A DNA stretch of 11,265 nucleotides from positions 1-11,265 of the forward strand of contig DAOVQI010000062.1 in the NCBI GenBank assembly GCA_030628785.1, written 5' to 3'. Below are positions 5,408-11,265 of this stretch, piece by piece (positions within the stretch are counted from its first letter, which is position 1; every line of letters starts with the position of its first letter). The DNA comes from Bacteroidota bacterium (GTDB lineage Bacteria > Bacteroidota > Bacteroidia > Bacteroidales > VadinHA17). The position numbers and the translations under genes are program-made. The notes beneath the pieces were generated by a model. That model saw nothing but the letters and a program-made list of their open reading frames with translations. It ran no database searches and was not told the origin of the DNA.

Positions 5408-5495
5408 GACTGGAGGTTGAAGACTGAAGACTGGTGACTGCCCGCCCTAACGTACCGTCCGGTACGGGCGGGGAGACTGGCGACTGGTTTCTGGT
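5408..5495. repeat. 7-bp GACTGGA array interrupted by a GC-rich hairpin
   Basis: Five 7-bp units (GACTGGA, GGTTGAA, GACTGAA, GACTGGT, GACTGCC; 5408-5442) lead into the hairpin CCCGCCC / GGGCGGG (5441-5472) with an inner GTACC-GTCC-GGTAC, then GACTGGC, GACTGGT and TTCTGGT (5475-5495). Confidence 0.65.
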
Positions 5496-5506
5496 TTTTA
5501 CTTTTT

Positions 5507-5558
5507 ACCCTATGAAATGCTGCTTCGCAGCAGTGGCTCCGCCACTATTTCACAGGGT
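5507..5558. repeat. Three-armed hairpin, ACCCTGTGAAA family, copy 3
   Basis: The outer stem is ACCCTATGAAAT (5507-5518) with ATTTCACAGGGT (5547-5558), 11 of 12. The inner hairpins are TGCTGC-TTC-GCAGCA (from 5518) and AGTGGC-TCC-GCCACT (5532-5546), both perfect with 3-nt loops. The fold is the same as copy 2, with different arm sequences. Confidence 0.82.
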
Positions 5559-5564
5559 GAACTT

Positions 5565-5696
5565 TTATCTTTTATCCTCTATTCCTAGTTTTATCTTTCC
5601 CCTTAGATATTCCCATCCTTTATTCAGCAAGACAAACATAAGCGTTCCCTGCCACAACATTTCAGTTGTCATCTTAAAATCAGGGGGTAAGTCCAT
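5565..5696 (-). pseudogene. Internally deleted remnant of the five-TM membrane-protein gene
   Basis: The 43-codon frame begins MDLPPDFKMTTEMLWQGTLM and ends with LNKGWEYLRGKIKLGIEDKR, matching the first 24 and last 20 or so residues of the intact protein at 10311-10883, with a few substitutions. The middle 147 codons (441 bp) are missing in frame, removing nearly all membrane segments. The junction falls in TTGCT, which occurs at both deletion edges of the intact gene. Similarity extends about 30 bp upstream of the start and a little past the stop, but the promoter seen at 10953-10984 is not retained. It is unlikely to keep the original function. Confidence 0.85.
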
Positions 5697-5811
5697 GATG
5701 GATCTCGTAATGATTTAAATTACAGGTTTAAAACATTTAAACTAATTGATCTCATACTCAATCTTCAGGAGTTTAATATTTTATCGTAAGCAAATGAAAT
5801 AATTTTTTGTT

Positions 5812-5819
5812 TATCTTTA
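5812..5819 (+). promoter_or_regulatory. Likely -7 box of the methyltransferase gene
   Basis: TATCTTTA is one base from TAnnTTTG and identical to the box of module copy a. It predicts a start near 5826, which favours translation from the ATG at 5849 over an upstream in-frame TTG at 5807. No clear -33 box is visible. Confidence 0.45.
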
Positions 5820-5848
5820 AAAATTCTATCATAAAACCTTTAGATCGT

Positions 5849-6709
5849 ATGACATTTTTTATCAAAGCTACAAACTTGGTAATCTCAACTCTTGCCATCA
5901 GTAATTTTTACAGAGTAATGAATCATGCCTATAAAAAATTTTATGGCGATTATTGTATGCTTCATCATCCTTTCTATCTTAACAATGAGGATAATCTTTT
6001 CCAGAGCCAGAAAAATTTAGTCAATTATTGTATTTCGAAGCTTTCCGGTATAAAAAATAAAAAAGTGCTTGAAATTGGATGCGGGAATGGAATACAAGGG
6101 ATTTATATTTCGAAAATATTTAGTCCGCATGAATATATTGGAATTGATATAAACAATTACAACATTCGAATTGCAAATTCCATGAAAGAAAAAAACAATA
6201 TTCAAAATATAAACTTTTCCGTTGATGATGCTCATCTTTTAGAAACTATTGGTAATGAATCAGTTGATGTTGTGCTAAATATTGAAAGTGCTTTTCATTA
6301 TCCTGATAAAGTGAAATTTTTAAAGGAAATATATCGTGTACTAAAGCCGGGTGGGGAGTTTCTTATCGCAGATGTTTTAATTCCCAAAGAAAGGAGAAAC
6401 TCTTTAAGCCCCTTCAGACAAAAATGGGCAAAATATAATAATTGGACACTTGACCAATACTTAAAATCACTATTATCCGAAAAATTAGAGGTGACTTTTT
6501 CCAAGGATATATCCAATTCAATAAAAAAAGGATTACAAACTTACAGGAATTGGTATAAAGACATAAAAGTGAAAGGAATATTTTACCCCCTTTTAGCCAG
6601 AATATTTATTTTTTTAAACGCAAAGTGGTATAATCATATAAATAAACATTCTCATAAATATTGTGTCTTTGCCGGAGTTAAATCACAACCTGAAAAATTA
6701 CTTCAATAA
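5849..6709 (+). CDS. Class I SAM-dependent methyltransferase (286 aa)
   Basis: This has a Methyltransf_11/25-type Rossmann fold. Motif I is VLEIGCGNG (73-81), the acidic residue after strand 2 is D100 in IGIDIN, the DDA motif lies near 126-128, and ESVDVVLNIESAFHYPD (137-153) followed by YRVLKPGGEFLIADV (162-176) forms the later motifs. The VDVVLNIES..HYP arrangement recalls small-molecule or lipid O-methyltransferases such as the mycobacterial phthiotriol dimycocerosate enzyme; the true substrate is unknown. A frame extends upstream to a TTG at 5807, but the -7 box supports the ATG at 5849. The gene stands alone on the plus strand, between a pseudogene and a convergent kinase gene, and is visibly A+T-rich, compatible with transfer. 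No catalytic base is implied: the family relies on proximity or substrate-specific residues. Confidence 0.87.
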   Translation: MTFFIKATNLVISTLAISNFYRVMNHAYKKFYGDYCMLHHPFYLNNEDNLFQSQKNLVNYCISKLSGIKNKKVLEIGCGNGIQGIYISKIFSPHEYIGIDINNYNIRIANSMKEKNNIQNINFSVDDAHLLETIGNESVDVVLNIESAFHYPDKVKFLKEIYRVLKPGGEFLIADVLIPKERRNSLSPFRQKWAKYNNWTLDQYLKSLLSEKLEVTFSKDISNSIKKGLQTYRNWYKDIKVKGIFYPLLARIFIFLNAKWYNHINKHSHKYCVFAGVKSQPEKLLQ

Positions 6710-6912
6710 GACCTGTGAAATAGTATCAGAGACACTACTACAAATCAGCACTCCACAGTGTGATCTCGCAGAACAAGCACGAGCCAGAGTTCCTTGGCTC
6801 ATGCCAAATGACTATTAAAATATCTTGCCACTTATTAAAAACCCGATTTAAATTTTAGTATTGTAGCAACAAGTAAATATCAATCATTAGAAGGAAACTC
6901 ACGACTGTGGGC
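6710..6912. other. Convergent intergenic region
   Basis: This lies between two genes that end toward each other. GAGCCA (6781-6786) and TGGCTC (6795-6800) can form a 6-bp hairpin with an 8-nt loop, but no T-run follows on either strand, so it is only a weak terminator candidate. Confidence 0.4.
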
Positions 6913-9594
6913 TTAATTTTCCAATAGGGTTTTGGGCAATTTGAGGATAAACAACACACTTTGTCCTGGTTGACTTTCACAATTAATACTTCCTTTCAGT
7001 TTTTGTGTTACCAAATTGTAAACAATGTTTAATCCCAAACCAGTGCCTTTCGACTGGTCGGTGGTAAAGAAGGGATCGAATATTTTGGGCAGGATCTCCT
7101 GAGAAATACCCATCCCGTTATCCTTATATTCAATTTGTAACTCTTTATGTTCCTGCTTAACCAAAATATCGATCACTCCTTTTACATTTTCTTTTTTGAA
7201 ACCATGAGTGATGGAATTCAACACCAGGTTGGTAAAGATCTGGGCGAAGGCGCCGGGGTAGGAATTTAGTTGTAATTCTTCGTCACAATCGATGTTGACA
7301 TCAATATTCCTGCGTTTGAATTTGGGATACAGGCTCCGGATAACATCTTCCAGGTATGATTTAAGGTTAAACTCCCGTTGCTGTTCAGTGGATTGATCAA
7401 CTGAAACCTGTTTAAAGCTCTGGACCAGTGAAGCCGTCCTTTCCAGATTTTTCTGGATGAGTTTCGCACTGTTATTTGACGAGGTGAGGTATTCTTTGAA
7501 GTCAGCCCTGGTTATTTCTTCCTTTTTATAAAGTTCTGCCATTCGTTTGGTTTCCTCGATCAGACTTGAAACAGCAGTAACACCAATCCCAACAGGTGTA
7601 TTGATCTCATGAGCTACACCGGCCACCAGGCCTCCCAGGGATGCCATTTTTTCAGATTCAATCAGCTGGGATTGAGTCCGTTTCAGGTTGTCAAGAGTTG
7701 ACTGCAGTTCCTCATTGGTGGTTACTACTTCTTCTTTTTGTCTTTCAATTTCAGCAGTCCGATCTTTAACTCTCTCTTCAAGATTTCTATTTAATTCTTG
7801 GAGTTTTTGATATATTTCTGCATTATCAACTAAAACAGCTAATTGAGAAGTAAGCAAATCTAATATCTTTATTTTTTCTTCGTCAAAATTGTTTGGAACT
7901 GAAGAACTTTCAAGATATAAAACTCCTTTTATTTTACCGTGGTGATGGAGCGGCATGCATATTAATGAGCTTTTACCATCTACATCCAAGCGAGGATCGT
8001 GAATTAATGGCTCCTTTATAAAAGGATCATAAAGAAAAACTTCATCGGTTCTTTGTACATAATTCACGATTGAACCTGAAATATATGATAAATCACTATT
8101 AGAACCGCTTTGGGAGATCGGAACTGGCGTTTGAAACACTTTTGAATCAATATCACTGCCATAAGCAGCTATTATATTCCACTTATTATATTTTTTTCTT
8201 AATATAAATCCCCGGTCTGCTTCAACATTTTCCGCAACTATGCTTAAAGGTTTGGTCAGTTTATAAAACGAACTGCTAAGGAACTGGTTTTTTATTTTAT
8301 CAAGTTTCAATAAGCGATTTGATAACTTTTTTACTGATTCCAACAAATTTGAAAACCGGATTGAAAGCATGAAAGAATGGAAAAAGACAAATAAGAAAAG
8401 TCCTACTGGAAATAACCAAACGGTTTGAATAATTAAATTGTCATATAGAATATCGTTACTTGATGCAAAAAGCAGGGCTAATGTACCTAATAATGAAAAC
8501 AATGCCCCTTCCTTCCTGGATAATAAGGCCCTGACTAAACCATATGTTAGATATAGAAACCCCGCCAATGCTATCATTTCAAATGAAAAATTTGTATGTG
8601 AATATATTTTTGCAGGTGTAAAAAGAACAAGAATACTCATTACAACTCCCCAGATCAAAATACCCTTCACAAAAACTCTTAATATCTCTTCTTTAAACAG
8701 ATATCCAATATACAATACAAAAAATGAAGCCCTTAAATAGTTTGCGACATAATCCATTTTGGAGCATATCTCCCAATTCGGGTTTTTGATTAATCCTGTT
8801 ATTATTACTTCACGATTTACCACTATTGTAATTATCGTAAAAATGAAAACCAATCCAAAATATAGTGGTGCCGGATCATTCTTTCTTAAAAAAAATAAGC
8901 CGAAAAGATATAAGCTCATCATTAATAATATACCAAATAGAAAGAAGTCAAGTCCAATTCGTTTTTTACCCAGGTTGGATATCTGGCCAGGCAGCCCTAA
9001 AAAGATTCTTCCACTAATCCCTCCACGATTATGTTTAAAATTACTGATTTGAAGAACCAGTTCCAGTGTTTCGGATTTTTCAGGAAAAAAAATCTCTAAA
9101 GGTATCCATGCAGGAACCATTTCATTTTCAGATCTGCCCACTTGGCCTTGTGAGGCCAAAAGATGATTGTTTACCCACAATTTGTAAGCTGTAAAAACAC
9201 GGCCTATCTTTAAACTATAAAGACTATCTGAGCCCGATGTATTAATTACCAATCTGAATGAAGCATAACCATGGCTTTTAATTTTATTGTTTTTAATTTG
9301 ATAGTTTTTCCAATAACCTGGAAATTTGAAATAGCCGGTCTTAACCGGAGGTATTTCCTTCCTGAAATCTTCCGGAGTTAATAATCTCTCCCAGTAAAAT
9401 TCCCATTCCCCATTTAACTGTACCAACCCATCGTTTTTAAACTCCCAATTTGTTAAGTCCATTACGCCTAAATGAGCATCAGGACTTTTTCTTCCGGAAT
9501 ATTTTGTGCTACAAGAAGTAACGAGAAGAGAAAATATCACTAAAGTAATAGTGATAATAAACAAATTCTTGAAACAAAAATCTGAACCTTTCAT
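6913..9594 (-). CDS. Orphan DISM-type sensor histidine kinase (893 aa)
   Basis: The order is a signal peptide with lipobox LVTSC (C28), an extracellular jelly-roll-like 7TMR-DISM domain (about 55-205; LNGEWEFYW, FPGYW and GYASFRL are typical), a seven-helix 7TMR-DISM segment (about 212-410), a GAF domain (about 435-595), a coiled coil (596-650, LEERVKDRTAEIERQK), HisKA with GVAHEINTP (H662) and HATPase_c with N-box N793, G1 DNGMGI (825-830), F-box FDPFF (839-843) and G2 GTGLGL (850-855). All catalytic residues are intact. It should sense an extracellular carbohydrate-like or other ligand at the inner membrane and phosphorylate a response regulator, which is not encoded nearby. The lipobox would make the N-terminus lipid-anchored, which is uncommon for a DISM kinase. 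No convincing TAnnTTTG promoter was found upstream; TATAAT occurs about 30 bp before the ATG. Confidence 0.93.
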   Translation of the reverse strand: MKGSDFCFKNLFIITITLVIFSLLVTSCSTKYSGRKSPDAHLGVMDLTNWEFKNDGLVQLNGEWEFYWERLLTPEDFRKEIPPVKTGYFKFPGYWKNYQIKNNKIKSHGYASFRLVINTSGSDSLYSLKIGRVFTAYKLWVNNHLLASQGQVGRSENEMVPAWIPLEIFFPEKSETLELVLQISNFKHNRGGISGRIFLGLPGQISNLGKKRIGLDFFLFGILLMMSLYLFGLFFLRKNDPAPLYFGLVFIFTIITIVVNREVIITGLIKNPNWEICSKMDYVANYLRASFFVLYIGYLFKEEILRVFVKGILIWGVVMSILVLFTPAKIYSHTNFSFEMIALAGFLYLTYGLVRALLSRKEGALFSLLGTLALLFASSNDILYDNLIIQTVWLFPVGLFLFVFFHSFMLSIRFSNLLESVKKLSNRLLKLDKIKNQFLSSSFYKLTKPLSIVAENVEADRGFILRKKYNKWNIIAAYGSDIDSKVFQTPVPISQSGSNSDLSYISGSIVNYVQRTDEVFLYDPFIKEPLIHDPRLDVDGKSSLICMPLHHHGKIKGVLYLESSSVPNNFDEEKIKILDLLTSQLAVLVDNAEIYQKLQELNRNLEERVKDRTAEIERQKEEVVTTNEELQSTLDNLKRTQSQLIESEKMASLGGLVAGVAHEINTPVGIGVTAVSSLIEETKRMAELYKKEEITRADFKEYLTSSNNSAKLIQKNLERTASLVQSFKQVSVDQSTEQQREFNLKSYLEDVIRSLYPKFKRRNIDVNIDCDEELQLNSYPGAFAQIFTNLVLNSITHGFKKENVKGVIDILVKQEHKELQIEYKDNGMGISQEILPKIFDPFFTTDQSKGTGLGLNIVYNLVTQKLKGSINCESQPGQSVLFILKLPKTLLEN

Positions 9595-9966
9595 GTAAGA
9601 AAATATATTTATACTGAAATTATAGCAGCAAATTAGTAATTAACTGTTAAAATAAAAAATACGAATGAGTTATCCTGGAATTTGTAAAGAAAAAATAATA
9701 ACAAATGAAAAGTCACCAAGTGGTTCACCCTGTGATGGAATTGGTGATAAATTGATGAAGATACCATACCACCTATCCCACCCTTCCCGGATAAAAGCGG
9801 GAAGAAATATTAAAGAGTTTCTGGTTCTCGGTTCCGGGTTCCGAGGTCTCTGTTTTAAATGACGAACCGCCCGACCGACCGAAGTCATTCGGGCAGGGAG
9901 CTTCGTCCTACTAACCACTTGTTCGCCCTTTCACCACTTCGCTCAACCACACCATCACCCCGCTTG

Positions 9967-10008
9967 CCCTGTGAAATTCACGGAGTGATGCGAAGCTATT
10001 TCACAGGG
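9967..10008. repeat. Three-armed hairpin, ACCCTGTGAAA family, copy 4
   Basis: CCCTGTGAAAT (9967-9977) pairs perfectly with ATTTCACAGGG (9998-10008). The interior holds TCAC-GGA-GTGA (9978-9988) and a minimal GC-GAA-GC. It is a shorter member of the same family as 1312, 1489 and 5507. Confidence 0.75.
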
Positions 10009-10179
10009 TCACCCCATCTCCCAGTCTCCTTATCAATTCCAAATCCTCAATTTTCACTATTTACTATTCTCTCCCCATACTTCGAAATTACTCGCCATGC
10101 TTTCAGCATGCCTCATGATACCGCTGCACTCAGTTCGGTGTTCCTTGTTAGATATTCGTTATTCTCTTTCTTCCTTTCA

Positions 10180-10264
10180 AGCCCATCCGGGCTGTATTTT
10201 TAGTTTGTGCACTCTTCCCAGCCACTAAAGTGGCCGTCTATTATCTTTCAGTCCCTCCGGGACT
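10180..10264. repeat. Three short perfect hairpins in a row
   Basis: AGCCC-ATCC-GGGCT (10180-10193), GCCACT-AA-AGTGGC (10221-10234) and AGTCCC-TCC-GGGACT (10250-10264). On the plus strand the first and third are followed by T-rich sequence, so they look like terminators, but no plus-strand gene leads into them. They could also serve as a weak stop for the minus-strand gene ending at 10311. I read them as repeat elements. Confidence 0.5.
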
Positions 10265-10273
10265 ATTTACTTT

Positions 10274-10322
10274 TTTTCCCCTTAATCTTTTATCTTTTCC
10301 CTTTTATCTTTTATCTTTTATC
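10274..10322. repeat. 7-bp TTTTATC array (7 units) overlapping a gene end
   Basis: Units TTTTCCC, CTTAATC, TTTTATC, TTTTCCC, TTTTATC, TTTTATC, TTTTATC in exact 7-bp steps. The stop codon of the membrane-protein gene (10311-10313) and its last codons lie inside the array. Two further units precede the remnant's stop at 5565. Confidence 0.7.
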
Positions 10323-10883
10323 CTCTATTCCTAGTTTTATCTTTCCCCTTAGATATTCCCATCCTTTGTTGAGCAAAAAACTTAAACTTAAAATGATATA
10401 CCAATAAAATATAAACTCAAAAAATGCTATAATTATAACCGGAGCAGTATCAACACCCTGCAGCATGGGTGGTTTTTCTGTGATCCCCATAATAACAGCC
10501 CATGTGTGGGTTAAAGAACCCCATAGGCCACCCAGTATAAAAAAACTTAATCCAGGCCTCCTGGAGACTTTTAAAGCCAGCCACCAGAAGAGCAGGGCGA
10601 TCACTGCAAATAACAGTCCGGCAACAGGTGGAATAAACCAGCGTGACCAGCCCGGGAACAAATAGCCATAGACCGTTTCCCAAAAATTCGATACAGCCCA
10701 AAACCATATTAATGTCCAGAAAATAAAGGTAATTGTAACCAGGAACCATTTCATTGCCTTAAACCTGAAAGGTTTTACCCGCCAGACTAATACAGAAACA
10801 AAAACAATATCCAGCAAGGCAAACATAAGTGTTCCCTGCCACAACATTTCATTTGTTATCCTAAAATCCGGGGGTAAATCCAT
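10311..10883 (-). CDS. Five-TM membrane protein of unknown function (190 aa)
   Basis: I do not recognise the family. The protein begins with a soluble MDLPPDFRIT segment, then has hydrophobic stretches at about 16-36, 45-67, 82-104, 112-133 and 147-170, and a basic tail (KGWEYLRGKIKLG). Tryptophan and phenylalanine are abundant, with repeated FW/WF pairs; no catalytic motif is visible. It is probably an inner-membrane protein. Positively charged loops (RVKPFRFKAMK after TM1, KVSRRPG after TM3, tail after TM5) suggest an out-facing N-terminus by the positive-inside rule. The C-terminal codons merge into a 7-bp repeat array. A second, internally deleted copy lies at 5565-5696, so the gene was duplicated in this region. 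Its promoter is probably at 10953-10984; no clear Shine-Dalgarno is seen. Confidence 0.85.
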   Translation of the reverse strand: MDLPPDFRITNEMLWQGTLMFALLDIVFVSVLVWRVKPFRFKAMKWFLVTITFIFWTLIWFWAVSNFWETVYGYLFPGWSRWFIPPVAGLLFAVIALLFWWLALKVSRRPGLSFFILGGLWGSLTHTWAVIMGITEKPPMLQGVDTAPVIIIAFFEFIFYWYIILSLSFLLNKGWEYLRGKIKLGIEDKR

Positions 10884-10952
10884 GATGGATCTCGTAATGG
10901 TTCAAATTGGAAGTTTAAACAATTAACTTGTAACTTGAAGAACATAGCTTCG

Positions 10953-10984
10953 CAAAGTAATTAAAAAGGTTAATACTATTCAAA
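10953..10984 (-). promoter_or_regulatory. Promoter candidate for the membrane-protein gene
   Basis: On the minus strand TTTG (10984-10981), a 20-bp spacer and TTACTTTG (10960-10953), one base off TAnnTTTG. The predicted leader is about 60 nt. The corresponding region upstream of the remnant at 5696 has diverged and lacks these boxes. Confidence 0.5.
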
Positions 10985-11265
10985 TGAATCTAAAATTTTC
11001 TTTTTATTTTGCTAAGCGATGTTCTTGTATATTGGCTATCCGCTAAAAATTGTATTTTTACCCATGATAATATTTTTTCTTAACCGGACAACAATAGTTC
11101 CGATATAATAATTAGTGTCTGTCTATAAAGTAGAAGTTTTTCTAATTAATCCCGATAGCTATCGGTATGGAACTTGAAATTTATTTATTCACACAATAAT
11201 TAATTTTCAAAGGTGTTCATGCGCTCATTTCGTTCGGTTGTTTTTTGTTATTTGTGGTTTGGAAT
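10985..11265. other. Gene-free A+T-rich right flank
   Basis: No open frame of useful length is present. I see only a 14-bp palindrome (11152-11165) and T-rich tracts. A TGTCTGTCTATAAAGT string near 11117 could be the end of a mobile element lying beyond the window, but nothing in the window confirms it. Confidence 0.5.
11152..11165. repeat. Perfect palindrome CCGATAGCTATCGG
   Basis: This is a 14-bp perfect palindrome. I know CCCGATAGCTATCGGG-type palindromes as common dispersed repeats in Bacteroidota genomes; only one copy is in this window. Confidence 0.6.

Larger units (their letters stand above)
9595..10310. other. Gene-free, repeat-rich spacer
   Basis: No gene is supported: the open frames on both strands cross hairpins and C/T-rich tracts. 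It holds a GC-rich hairpin GCCCGA / TCGGGC (9869-9894), a three-armed hairpin (9967-10008), three short perfect hairpins (10180-10264) and the 7-bp TTTTATC array from 10274. The C/T-rich plus strand around 9900-10060 is otherwise featureless. Confidence 0.65.

Noticed and set aside
5311..5495. CRISPR-like appearance of regularly spaced short words
   Set aside because: The repeated words are only 5 bp in 11-bp steps or 7 bp in tandem; there are no 25-40 bp repeats with unique spacers and no cas genes.
5434..5718. Open frame of 94 aa on the plus strand
   Set aside because: It is the antisense reading of the pseudogene plus adjacent hairpins.
6781..6800. GAGCCA/TGGCTC hairpin as terminator between convergent genes
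   Set aside because: The stem is short, the loop is 8 nt and no T-run follows on either strand; kept only as a weak possibility.
9859..10407. Plus-strand open frames of 114 and 66 aa
   Set aside because: They read through C/T-rich spacer, hairpins and the 7-bp array and are antisense to the membrane-protein gene; the translations are low-complexity Ser/Pro/Phe-rich.
11116..11135. TGTCTGTCTATAAAGT as the end of an insertion sequence
   Set aside because: There is no partner inverted repeat and no transposase frame within the window, so it cannot be supported.

Overview
The window looks like chromosomal DNA of a member of the Bacteroidota, probably an environmental lineage related to Bacteroidales or Marinilabiliales. 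The signs are TAnnTTTG-type -7 promoter boxes, a general scarcity of Shine-Dalgarno sites, a DISM-type hybrid sensor kinase with a Bacteroidota-like domain order, and low G+C with repeat-rich intergenic DNA. No rRNA, tRNA, CRISPR array or intact transposase is visible.

Layout. 1-1238 (minus, cut by the left edge): a response-regulator/histidine-kinase fusion whose H-box has Glu where the phospho-accepting His should be. 1239-1786: no gene, but a cluster of nested hairpins and 11-bp repeats. 1787-5260: three minus-strand units, namely a 54-aa acidic protein, a 183-aa exported protein with EPEIxIExWM repeats, and a 372-aa exported CotH-like kinase-fold protein. Each is preceded by the same 97-bp upstream module, which aligns in all three copies without a gap. 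A small MNT-type nucleotidyltransferase (plus) sits among them. 5565-5696: a 43-codon remnant of a membrane-protein gene whose intact homologue lies at 10311-10883. 5849-6709 (plus): a SAM methyltransferase. 6913-9594 (minus): an orphan sensor histidine kinase (lipobox, DISM sensor, 7TM, GAF, HisKA, HATPase). 9595-10310 and 10884-11265: repeat-rich or empty spacer.

How parts fit together. The most interesting signal is the 1.8-5.3 kb block. The 97-bp module holds a TAnnTTTA -7 box at fixed distance from two conserved dyads, so the three downstream genes look like members of one small regulon. Two of them, otherwise unrelated in sequence, also share an N-terminal leader (MKxQ..EKxGFPK plus a hydrophobic segment). 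On the far side of every module the same order follows: 11-bp TCATT-type repeats (a full array in two copies, only two units in the middle one), then 7-bp GACTGGA-type repeats. The regulator is not identified. The two signalling proteins in the window are not adjacent to the module genes and any link is speculation.

The intergenic DNA carries several repeat families: three-armed hairpins closed by ACCCTGTGAAAT/ATTTCACAGGGT, GC-rich imperfect hairpins, and short-period arrays (7, 9 and 11 bp). Some arrays run directly into the 3' ends of genes.
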